13,412 nucleotides of DNA from Verrucomicrobiota bacterium (GTDB lineage: Bacteria > Verrucomicrobiota > Verrucomicrobiia > Limisphaerales > UBA9464), in NCBI GenBank assembly GCA_947454295.1, contig CANGMO010000018.1, forward strand, positions 1 to 13,412. Reading direction: 5' to 3'. The position numbers and the translations under genes were made by a program. The notes under the pieces are model-generated. The model had not been told where the DNA came from. It searched no databases and saw nothing but the letters and a program-made list of their open reading frames with translations. Positions 1 to 5,652 of the stretch are shown one piece after another (within the stretch, counting starts at the first letter, position 1; each line of letters begins with the position of its first letter).

Positions 1-189
1 CACCCACTCACGCTTGGCGGGAACCACCGAGCGAAGTACGACCACGCGAGCCGAAGCACCTTCGCCGTCATTGGTGGCAAGCACCGGGGTCCGCCACGGA
101 TGCGAAACCTCGTCGGTTGCGGCCACCAGTTCGTCCCAGATTCGGTCGGCCAGGCGCTCCAGCGACGTGAAATCCCAAACGCGTTGCAT
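1..189 (-). CDS. Pyridoxamine 5'-phosphate oxidase-like flavoprotein, N-terminal part (cut by window edge)
   Basis: Reading the minus strand from the ATG at 189 gives an open frame to the window edge, 63 residues. After a short amphipathic start (MQRVWDFTSLERLADRIWDE) comes HPWRTPVLAT..G..SAR.VVLR.V. This is the opening pattern of the PNPOx-like FMN-binding split-barrel family: the 'RTPVLAT' strand, then the 'AR.VVLR' strand that contacts FMN in relatives. Such proteins bind FMN and act as oxidases or general flavin reductases; the exact substrate cannot be told from this fragment. It lies 35 nt downstream of the DUF4380 gene on the same strand, so co-transcription is possible. No good ribosome site is seen; a TTG six codons upstream is an alternative start. 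The C-terminal part is outside the window. Confidence 0.75.
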   Translation of the reverse strand, partial: MQRVWDFTSLERLADRIWDELVAATDEVSHPWRTPVLATNDGEGASARVVVLRSVVPAKREWV

Positions 190-224
190 GCCACGAATGA
201 TTCTCAAACCCGCGGTTGGCTATC

Positions 225-1214
225 TCAGTGGCCGCTGGAGGCCCCCATCCGACGGGCCTCTTCCAGGGGATCCTTCAAACGACGGGGCAGCAGCGTGTAC
301 CGGTTCGTGGCACTCAACCGGTCACCAACCTTCATGGTTTGCAGGCGCCCCAGCGTCTCCAGTTCCACATAGGGCGTCGGATCGGGATTGGTATAGATCT
401 CTGTGCTGCAGCCTTCGTCCGCATGGGGTGCGGCGGCATCGCGGTCGGTTTGGATCGACAACACCCATTCCTTGCCCACCCACACAATCTGGCCGGCATC
501 GTTGCCAATCTTGTGGCTGGCCGCCTTGTCGCGCCGCAATTCGACCCAGTCCTGACGCACCACGACGTGGTTCGTCGGAACCCCCCATTGATGCGAGAAG
601 CCTTCTTGAAACCGTGTCCCCTTCGGGATTGGAAGGAAGGCAGCCACCGGGTCCTGCGTTTGCGTGATCACCCACACTCCCACTTCAACCGGCGGTCCCT
701 GAACCTTTTCATAAATGGTGGTGACCTCAATGGAATCGCTGTCCGGTTTCAGCCGGAAGTGTCGTTCGGTCCGAACGCCAAAGCGCGGACTCACGGGCGA
801 GCTCAGGATCACCGAGCCGTCACCCGGAACCCGAAACGACAGCGGGGCGGCATCAAAGACGTCGGGCGGCGGCCAGTTCCACGCGCTCTGCGGCGCTGGC
901 CAGGTTTTGTCTCCGCCAAAGCTGCCGTGTGATGCCTCCCAAGGTTTTTCGGTCATGGGTTTCCCGGCGAGCGCGGGATTCTCCCAAAACGGTCCGCCCT
1001 TTGAACCGATCCGGCGAAACTGCATCCATCGCCCAACGGAGGGCACCAGCACCGCCTCGACCCGACCGTTGGACAGGATCACCGCATCCGACCATCCACG
1101 GTAGTGGACGGCGGTTCGCACGGCCACCGGCGCGGCGATGGACCTCCCACCCACCAACAGGCACGCAGCGACGGCGACCAGGGGGCGACTCAACGAAACA
1201 CGCATGGGGAACAC
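225..1214 (-). CDS. Secreted DUF4380-family protein
   Basis: The predicted product has 329 residues. Residues 5-28 look like a signal peptide: basic start (R5, R10), a hydrophobic LVAVAACLLVGG stretch, and a likely signal-peptidase cut after SIAA. The mature part starts with a short-strand pattern (GWSDAVILSNGRVEAVLVPSVGR) characteristic of DUF4380 proteins, with later strands such as ERHFRL and SIEVTTIYEK. The fold is probably a galactose-mutarotase-like beta-sandwich; the function is unknown and I assign no enzyme activity. The GTG start at 1214 is chosen because AGGAGG (1228-1223) lies 8 nt upstream of it, whereas the in-frame ATG at 1205 is too far away (17 nt). The gene is divergent from the zinc-ribbon gene at 1334 and precedes the PNPOx-like gene. 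Confidence 0.8.
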   Translation of the reverse strand: MFPMRVSLSRPLVAVAACLLVGGRSIAAPVAVRTAVHYRGWSDAVILSNGRVEAVLVPSVGRWMQFRRIGSKGGPFWENPALAGKPMTEKPWEASHGSFGGDKTWPAPQSAWNWPPPDVFDAAPLSFRVPGDGSVILSSPVSPRFGVRTERHFRLKPDSDSIEVTTIYEKVQGPPVEVGVWVITQTQDPVAAFLPIPKGTRFQEGFSHQWGVPTNHVVVRQDWVELRRDKAASHKIGNDAGQIVWVGKEWVLSIQTDRDAAAPHADEGCSTEIYTNPDPTPYVELETLGRLQTMKVGDRLSATNRYTLLPRRLKDPLEEARRMGASSGH

Positions 1215-1222
1215 GGACGAAA

Positions 1223-1228
1223 CCTCCT
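1223..1228 (-). promoter_or_regulatory. Strong Shine-Dalgarno site for the DUF4380 gene
   Basis: The minus strand reads AGGAGG, 8 nt before a GTG codon at 1214. This decides the start as GTG rather than the nearby ATG at 1205. It is the clearest ribosome site in the window. Confidence 0.75.
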
Positions 1229-1333
1229 GCGGAAGCGATCCACGCTCAAGCCCGGAAAACGGTCGAAGGATCCCCGGAGGCTTCCCCCGAAGCGCTCTTG
1301 ACGTGCCTCGAATCGACTCCGAATGGTTGGGTC

Positions 1334-1840
1334 ATGCCGATCTACGAGTTCGCCTGTCCGAAATGCCGGCGGATCTACAATTTTCTGTCGAAGCGGATCA
1401 ATCCGTCGCACACGCCCACCTGCCCGAAGTGCGGCAATCGGAATCTGAGCCGGCAGATGAGCCGGTTCGCCGCGCTCAAGGGCGTCGCGGAACCGTCGGC
1501 CCCAGTCGATGGCGGGGCCGATGGTCCCGGAGGACCGATGCCCGACCTGAATGATCCGCGGGTCGAGCGCGCCATGGCCGAAATGGAGCGCGACATGGAG
1601 CATCTGGATGAAAACAACCCGCGGCACATGGCCCACATGCTCAAGAAAATGAAGGACATCATGCCCGCCGGCAGCATGCCGAAGGAGATGGATGTCGCCA
1701 TCCGACGCCTTGAGGCCGGCGAAGATCCGGACAAGGTCGAGGAGGATATGGGGGACATCCTCGGTGACCTGATGGGCGGCGAAGGCGCCCCGGGTGGCGG
1801 CGGGGGCTACACCCAGGACAGCGGGCTCTACGATTACTGA
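1334..1840 (+). CDS. FmdB-type zinc-ribbon protein with long acidic C-terminal tail
   Basis: The product is 168 residues. The N-terminus MPIYEFACPKC is the hallmark of the FmdB/CxxC_CxxC_SSSS zinc-ribbon family, with zinc ligands C8, C11, C30 and C33 (CPKC...CPKCG). FmdB was named for a putative regulator linked to formamidase, but most members have no proven role. After about residue 50 the family core ends. A Gly/Pro linker leads to a helical, highly charged, Met-rich segment (residues about 70-145, many ME, MK, MP pairs) and a Gly-rich end (GGEGAPGGGGGYTQ). The start is the ATG that gives the canonical MPIYEF; the frame is open upstream but lacks similarity to the family. No clear Shine-Dalgarno is seen. 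It stands alone on the plus strand, 117 nt before a tRNA gene. Confidence 0.85.
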   Translation: MPIYEFACPKCRRIYNFLSKRINPSHTPTCPKCGNRNLSRQMSRFAALKGVAEPSAPVDGGADGPGGPMPDLNDPRVERAMAEMERDMEHLDENNPRHMAHMLKKMKDIMPAGSMPKEMDVAIRRLEAGEDPDKVEEDMGDILGDLMGGEGAPGGGGGYTQDSGLYDY

Positions 1841-1915
1841 CCGACCGACACAATCGCGCCGAGGGAGGTCAGCAACCCCAGAAAAGCGGTGCCTGGTGGT
1901 CCAAAGAAAATGCTG

Positions 1916-1944
1916 TTGGACGGAAGCCCGTCAGTGGGTAGCGT
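1916..1944 (+). promoter_or_regulatory. Candidate promoter for tRNA-Gln
   Basis: TTGGAC (1916-1921) and TAGCGT (1939-1944) are separated by 17 nt and would start transcription at about 1951, a few bases before the tRNA. Each box matches the sigma-70 consensus at only three of six positions, so this rests mainly on spacing and location. Confidence 0.3.
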
Positions 1945-1957
1945 CTCTCCCGCGGTT

Positions 1958-2031
1958 TGGCCGATGGTGTAAGGGTAACACAGGGGTCTTTGAAGCCCTT
2001 ATTCATGGTTCGAATCCATGTCGGCCAGCCA
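1958..2031 (+). tRNA. tRNA-Gln (anticodon TTG), CCA encoded
   Basis: A full cloverleaf can be drawn. The acceptor stem is TGGCCGA/TCGGCCA (1958-1964 with 2021-2027). The D stem is GTGT/ACAC with loop AAGGGTA. The anticodon stem is GGGGT/GCCCT with loop CTTTGAA, giving TTG at 1990-1992. The variable loop is 4 nt. The T arm is CATGG-TTCGAAT-CCATG. The discriminator base is G (2028), as expected for glutamine, followed directly by CCA (2029-2031). Both ends of the anticodon stem are G-U pairs. The reading frames that run through this locus on both strands are therefore not genes. Confidence 0.96.
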
Positions 2032-2094
2032 ATCCCGCGGCGCCCCCCTCACAACGCCGTCTCGCAGACGCTTCCACCCTCGGTCCCTGAACAG

Positions 2095-2745
2095 TCAGCG
2101 CCGATAATTCGGGCCGATGAGTTCGCGAAGAGCCGCTGCAGTCGCCCACGGTGCAGCCCCCCGATACTTCGTCACCCACTCCTCGCCGGCGCCAATTTTG
2201 ACCCGATCCGGAGTCCATTCCGGCGACAGGACGTTCGCCAGCAGCACATGCGTCGCGCCCGGACGGAGACGCAGCGCCTTCCAGGATCCTGCTGGTGCGG
2301 TTACCACCAGACGCTGTCCCGCCGCCGCGTCCCGCCCCAGGGTCACCTGCTCGGCCCGGCCGTCGGCGTGAAAAATGAAGTAGTCGACCGGACCGCCCTC
2401 GATCAAAACGTGGGTATCCTCGGAGGCCAGCCAGTGCAGGTAGTTCACCGGGAGTTCCGAAGTGAGGAGATAATGGATGCGGCTCTGGGCCGCGAGCACC
2501 CGACCGTCGACCGTCACTTTTTGGTCGGCGCGTCCCAGGAATCCGAAATAGCCGGATTCACCGGGCAGGTATTCCAGCTTGAGCGAAGCAATCAACTCGC
2601 GAACCCGCTCGTTGGAAGGCCGCGACGGCGCCCCCTCCGCGGCCACCGCACCAGCCACCCCCACGGCGACGAGGTGCCACGCCAGCATCAGGATGTTTGG
2701 AAAGCGCCCCCAACGGCTGCGGCCACCGGAAAGATCGGACTCCAT
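2095..2745 (-). CDS. Exported DUF985/cupin-like protein
   Basis: The product is 216 residues. Residues 17-38 (ILMLAWHLVAVGVAGAVAAEG) form a hydrophobic segment ending in a signal-peptidase-like VAA site, so the protein is probably exported or anchored; a basic stretch (R9, R11, R14) precedes it. Residues 45-200 match the layout of the DUF985 (Cupin_5) family: helix VRELIASLKLEYLP with G.SGYFG, then RIHYLLTSE, HWLASEDTHVLIEGGPVDYFIFHADG, a LG.D...GQ...V.PAGSW segment and a late VLSPEW. H104 and H112 sit where the family has its conserved 'H...DE..H' strand. Members are cupin-fold proteins without an agreed activity. It starts 18 nt after the stop of the PEP-CTERM gene on the same strand, so the two probably share a transcript. 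No Shine-Dalgarno is seen, so a start further in cannot be excluded. Confidence 0.75.
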   Translation of the reverse strand: MESDLSGGRSRWGRFPNILMLAWHLVAVGVAGAVAAEGAPSRPSNERVRELIASLKLEYLPGESGYFGFLGRADQKVTVDGRVLAAQSRIHYLLTSELPVNYLHWLASEDTHVLIEGGPVDYFIFHADGRAEQVTLGRDAAAGQRLVVTAPAGSWKALRLRPGATHVLLANVLSPEWTPDRVKIGAGEEWVTKYRGAAPWATAAALRELIGPNYRR

Positions 2746-2763
2746 ACCGCTGCGATTGAATCC

Positions 2764-3471
2764 CTACATCCGCGCACGCCGGACCCAGGCTAATCCCAAC
2801 AGCAACAACCCCACGGCTGCGCCCGTCTCGACCGGTTCCGGCACGGCCACCACGTCGATGTTCACGTCCATGTAGGAAGGCGAACCGGAAATGACCGATT
2901 TCTCCCAGCCTGCAACGTGCTGTTTGTCCCACGGATTCCCGGCGCCGAGCGTCCCTCCGTCATAGATGTAGCTGTAGTTCAGGCGCAGATTGCCCTCCGC
3001 GGGATTGGCCGGGGCGTAGTCGCCAATCGGATAGTTCACCTGAGCGTGCGTCCCGTCAGCGAACGGTTGCGTGGCCGATCCGGTGTTGTCCACCCACACC
3101 ACCAAGTAGTTCAGCCCGGCATTGAGCACCGGAGACCCCGCCACAGTGGCGAAGGAGTAGTTGAAGGACGCCTCGCTGGTGCTGGAGCCGGAGAAGGTGA
3201 TGGTCGCCGAGGTCACCGGGGACACATCACCAGCCTTCCAAACCTCCACCAACGCCGAACCGCTGGAGTAGGAGGAATAGTCGAACACCCCGAGGCGGGT
3301 GACGTAGAGATCGACGTTCGGGGTGAAGTAGAATCCGAAGGTGCCCGCCGTGTGGCCTACACCGGGACCAACATTGCTGGCCTTTTCAAACAAATCCGCC
3401 CTGGCGGTCAAGCCCAGCAGGGCCGCGGAAACCATCAGGAGTCGAGGGCCAAATTGATTCATAAGAGTCAT
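2764..3471 (-). CDS. PEP-CTERM sorting-domain surface protein
   Basis: The product is 235 residues. An N-terminal signal peptide (about residues 5-26, cut probably after TARA) is followed by a beta-rich, Ser/Thr/Gly/Asn-rich body with features such as FTPNVDLYVTRLGVFDYSS and VEVWKAGD, similar to DUF4082-like or generic PEP-CTERM ectodomains. The C-terminus has the three-part sorting signal: VPEP, a hydrophobic helix (AAVGLLLLGLAWV) and a basic RRARM end. In bacteria with exosortase/EpsH systems this signal is cleaved and the protein is delivered to the envelope or exopolysaccharide matrix. The exosortase itself is not in the window. ATGs at 3471 and 3462 are both possible starts; neither has a Shine-Dalgarno sequence. 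The DUF985-like gene follows after 18 nt. Confidence 0.88.
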   Translation of the reverse strand: MTLMNQFGPRLLMVSAALLGLTARADLFEKASNVGPGVGHTAGTFGFYFTPNVDLYVTRLGVFDYSSYSSGSALVEVWKAGDVSPVTSATITFSGSSTSEASFNYSFATVAGSPVLNAGLNYLVVWVDNTGSATQPFADGTHAQVNYPIGDYAPANPAEGNLRLNYSYIYDGGTLGAGNPWDKQHVAGWEKSVISGSPSYMDVNIDVVAVPEPVETGAAVGLLLLGLAWVRRARM

Positions 3472-3703
3472 AGCAAAAACACCAGCCGAACGTCGGAGCT
3501 CAAGCCCAGGTTCCCCAACGGCGCTTTACCACACCGTTCCTCGGTCACGATTCCGAAATCCAATAGTTCCTGCGTCGCCAGTTCACTGCACGTCGCTCGG
3601 CGCCCAGAGCCTTTTCCGCCCTCACGAAAGCCGCCCCGTCGCTGAGCCTCGGGCCTTCAATAGACCCAATGACGCCCACAAGACGCGGAAGCATACTGCT
3701 TTC

Positions 3704-3752
3704 GTTGCAGGGAACTCAAGGGCGCAGCCAGCAGGACATGAGCCCCTGCAAC
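3704..3752. repeat. Inverted repeat, 9-bp arms
   Basis: GTTGCAGGG (3704-3712) and CCCTGCAAC (3744-3752) are perfect reverse complements. A second inner pair, CTCA (3715-3718) with TGAG (3739-3742), stacks on them with 2- and 1-nt offsets, giving one imperfect hairpin of 49 nt. No T-run follows on the plus strand, so it does not look like a terminator. Its role is unknown. Confidence 0.55.
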
Positions 3753-3763
3753 CCGCCGTCCGG

Positions 3764-3791
3764 TTGACACCAATTTCAGAACAACGATTCT
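3764..3791 (+). promoter_or_regulatory. Candidate promoter for the alkene reductase gene
   Basis: A perfect TTGACA (3764-3769) is followed after 16 nt by GATTCT (3786-3791), which keeps the key A and T of the -10 box. Transcription would start near 3798, leaving an untranslated leader of about 140 nt. The -35 match is good, the -10 weak. Confidence 0.35.
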
Positions 3792-3937
3792 GCGGCCCAG
3801 GTCCGGTCGCCTTTGGCGCAAATGCGCACCGCAATCGGCCACGGAAACCGGACGACGGCTGTTGCTGAACCCTTGATGACTCGTCCGGTGCCCGTCCCAA
3901 ATCAATCCCCAGCGAATTCGTCGCCAACCCCTTTTTG

Positions 3938-5029
3938 ATGAATCCTTCCCATTCCCCCACCCTGTTTGACTCCATCGCCCTCGGAGCCCTAAAGCTGCCA
4001 AATCGCGTTCTGATGGCCCCGCTCACCCGGTGCCGAGCGAGCGCCGGCAACGTTCCCGGACCCCTGGTGGCGGAGTACTATGCGCAACGGGCTTCCGCCG
4101 GATTGATCATCAGCGAGGCGACCTCGGTATCTCCGTGCGGCTTTGGATACCCCAACACCCCGGGCATCTTTACGGAGGCCCAGGTCGATGGCTGGCGCGG
4201 GGTCACCGATGCCGTGCACGCCGCCGGCGGACGAATCGTGCTGCAGCTTTGGCACGTCGGGCGCATTTCGCACCCCGACTACCAGCCCCGGGGTGAACTT
4301 CCCGTCGCCCCCTCGGCCGTGAAGCCGCGTGGAAAGGTGTTCACGGGAACCGCAATGGCCGACTACGTAACCCCGCGGGCTCTCGAAACCTCGGAGATTC
4401 CCGGCATCATCGCGGAATACGCGCTCGGAGCCACACTCGCCCGGAAGGCCGGATTCGACGGCGTCGAGATTCACAACGCCAACGGATACCTGCTGGATCA
4501 GTTCCTGCGCGACGGCACCAACCAGCGCCAGGACCGGTACGGCGGGGCCGTGGCCAATCGCGCGCGCCTGACCCTGGAAGTCACCGAGGCGGTCATCGGG
4601 GTGTGGGGAGCGGATCGCGTCGGCATCCGATTCTCACCGGGCGGCGTGTTCAACGACATGCACGACTCGAATCCTCTCGAAACCTTCGGATACGTGCTGC
4701 GGGAGTTGAGCCGGCTGAATCTCGCGTACGCCCACGTCACGCAGGTGACCGCCCAGGACATCGCCCATGGAGCACGCGACGGGGTTGGCCCCAAGGAACT
4801 GCGACCGGCGTACCCCGGGGCCATTGTCTCCGCAGGCGGATTCACCAAGGATACCGGCAACCAGGCGCTTTCAGAAGGCTGGGCTGATGCCATCGCCTTC
4901 GGAGTTCCCTTCCTCGCCAATCCGGACCTCCCCGCCCGCCTGCTCAAGGGCGCCGCACTCAACACCCCCGACGAATCCACCTTCTACGCCTCCGGCCCGA
5001 AGGGATACACCGACTACCCGACGATTTAA
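3938..5029 (+). CDS. Old Yellow Enzyme-family FMN-dependent alkene reductase
   Basis: The product is 363 residues, the usual length for this family, and forms an FMN-binding TIM barrel. OYE landmarks are all present: LPNRVLMAPLTR with T30 near the flavin; LQLWHVGR; the catalytic segment EIHNANGYLLDQFL with H179 and N182 binding the substrate carbonyl and Y184 as proton donor; then NQR.DRYGG; then VGIRFSPGG; and the phosphate-binding part near ISAGGFT-like VSAGGFTKDTG and DAIAFGVPFLANPDLP. Such enzymes reduce activated C=C bonds (enones, N-ethylmaleimide, some nitro-esters) with NADPH in the cytoplasm. It is closest in motifs to bacterial NemA/XenA-type proteins, but the natural substrate cannot be given. 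The ATG at 3938 fits the family N-terminus; a TTG directly before it is less likely. No ribosome site is visible. Confidence 0.93.
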   Translation: MNPSHSPTLFDSIALGALKLPNRVLMAPLTRCRASAGNVPGPLVAEYYAQRASAGLIISEATSVSPCGFGYPNTPGIFTEAQVDGWRGVTDAVHAAGGRIVLQLWHVGRISHPDYQPRGELPVAPSAVKPRGKVFTGTAMADYVTPRALETSEIPGIIAEYALGATLARKAGFDGVEIHNANGYLLDQFLRDGTNQRQDRYGGAVANRARLTLEVTEAVIGVWGADRVGIRFSPGGVFNDMHDSNPLETFGYVLRELSRLNLAYAHVTQVTAQDIAHGARDGVGPKELRPAYPGAIVSAGGFTKDTGNQALSEGWADAIAFGVPFLANPDLPARLLKGAALNTPDESTFYASGPKGYTDYPTI

Positions 5030-5053
5030 GTCGAAGGTCGAAGGTCGAAAGTC
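5030..5053. repeat. Tandem heptad repeat GTCGAAG x3
   Basis: Directly after the alkene reductase stop codon the heptamer GTCGAAG occurs at 5030-5036 and 5037-5043, then as GTCGAAA at 5044-5050, followed by a partial GTC. It resembles short simple repeats I associate with intergenic spaces in Verrucomicrobiota (a recollection, not a search). Confidence 0.7.
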
Positions 5054-5063
5054 CACAAACCCC

Positions 5064-5102
5064 ATCTCCGAAATCCCCTCTCCGAACTGCGATCTCCGAA
5101 AT
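5064..5102. repeat. Degenerate CTCCGAA repeats upstream of DUF5069 gene
   Basis: CTCCGAA occurs three times: in ATCTCCGAAAT at 5064-5074, as CTCTCCGAACT around 5078-5088, and again in ATCTCCGAAAT at 5092-5102. The last copy ends only 4 nt before the DUF5069 ATG, so it occupies the ribosome-binding position. Confidence 0.6.
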
Positions 5103-5106
5103 TACC

Positions 5107-5553
5107 ATGTCCACCCCAGACCTCACCCAACGTCCCCCCCGCAGCATGCGTGTCCGCCTCGGCGGGTACGCCATTCTTCCCCGCGTCCTCGACAAGTGCC
5201 GCGCCTCCCTCGTCGGCAAGCTCGGCGACTACAAGTTCAACTGCCCGCTCGACCAGCATTTCTTCCGATTTGTCGGAGTGGATGCCGACGCCTTCAAACA
5301 GCAGGTCGCCTCGGGCAAGGGGGACGGAGCCATGCTGGAATGGGTGGAGGCCAATGCCACCGCGAAGCGCACGCCCTGGGAAGTTGAGGCGTGGAGCGCC
5401 TTTCACGACCGCCGGGGGCCCGACAGCGACGCCGAAACGCTGGCCTACTTCGCCGAAGCCGTCGGCAAATTCTCCAAGACCCGAGAGGACATCCGCTCCT
5501 GGGCGGATCTGTTGGATCTCGACGACTACCTCTCCTTCGGCGGCCAGGCCTGA
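5107..5553 (+). CDS. DUF5069 protein
   Basis: The product is 148 residues and soluble, with no signal peptide or membrane segment. The N-terminal DLTQRPPRS.RVRLGGYAILPR.LDK.RA pattern, followed by G.YKFNCPLDQ.FF.F, is the signature of DUF5069, a small family common in Verrucomicrobiota and some Planctomycetota. The second half is charged and helical (EWVEANATAKRTPWEVEAW; DLLDLDDYL). No function is known. It follows the alkene reductase by 77 nt on the same strand, across the repeat patch, and is followed at once by an intrinsic terminator; the two may therefore form one transcript ending at about 5600. The start lacks a Shine-Dalgarno sequence; the ATG at 5107 gives the family-typical start. 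Confidence 0.85.
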   Translation: MSTPDLTQRPPRSMRVRLGGYAILPRVLDKCRASLVGKLGDYKFNCPLDQHFFRFVGVDADAFKQQVASGKGDGAMLEWVEANATAKRTPWEVEAWSAFHDRRGPDSDAETLAYFAEAVGKFSKTREDIRSWADLLDLDDYLSFGGQA

Positions 5554-5562
5554 GTGAGGTGC

Positions 5563-5600
5563 ATCCCCGGATTCCGTCGAAGGGATCCGGGGATTGTTTT
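5563..5600 (+). terminator. Intrinsic terminator after DUF5069 gene
   Basis: ATCCCCGGAT (5563-5572) and ATCCGGGGAT (5585-5594) pair perfectly. The stem extends inward by TCC/GGG (one G-U pair) to 13 bp closing a 6-nt loop. TTGTTTT follows directly. It starts 9 nt after the DUF5069 stop codon. Confidence 0.85.
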
Positions 5601-5611
5601 CCCTACTCCCT

Positions 5612-5640
5612 TTGACCACCATGGTGGGGATAGTTCAGAT
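5612..5640 (+). promoter_or_regulatory. Candidate promoter with 12-bp palindrome, upstream of the RCC1-like gene
   Basis: TTGACC (5612-5617) lies 17 nt before TCAGAT (5635-5640), a near-consensus -35 with a weak -10. A perfect palindrome CCACCATGGTGG (5616-5627) overlaps the end of the -35 box and the spacer, where a repressor could bind. Transcription would begin near 5647, leaving almost no leader before the ATG at 5653. Confidence 0.35.
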
Positions 5641-5652
5641 CCGCTCCAACCC

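Larger units (their letters stand above)
3472..3937. other. Gene-poor intergenic region between divergent PEP-CTERM and alkene reductase genes
   Basis: This 466-nt stretch has open frames on both strands, but none shows a recognisable domain or ribosome site, and those on the minus strand run into the alkene reductase gene. It must contain the promoters of both flanking genes. It also holds a 9-bp inverted repeat (3704-3712 with 3744-3752) and a consensus -35 box at 3764. Confidence 0.6.

Noticed and set aside
216..932. Long plus-strand open frame opposite the DUF4380 gene
   Set aside because: Antisense shadow; the minus-strand gene has a signal peptide, a strong ribosome site and family motifs.
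2062..2076. Small hairpin CGTCT-CGC-AGACG between tRNA-Gln and the DUF985-like gene
   Set aside because: Five base pairs with no T-run on either strand; too weak to call a terminator.
1957..2793. Plus-strand open frame through the tRNA and the DUF985-like gene
   Set aside because: It crosses a complete tRNA and is antisense to a recognised family; Arg/Pro/His-rich shadow composition.
3472..3485. Possible sigma-54 site (TGGTGT...TTGC) before the PEP-CTERM gene
   Set aside because: GG and GC are only 7 nt apart instead of 10, and the site touches the start codon.
2917..3645. Plus-strand open frame opposite the PEP-CTERM gene
   Set aside because: The minus-strand frame has an unmistakable signal peptide and VPEP sorting tail.
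3622..4050. Minus-strand open frame in the gap before the alkene reductase
   Set aside because: It overlaps the alkene reductase start, lacks a ribosome site and any recognisable motif. A decayed gene cannot be fully excluded.
5554..5652. N-terminal extension of the RCC1-like protein from GTG at 5554
   Set aside because: It would run through the intrinsic terminator and place 33 residues before a normal signal peptide.
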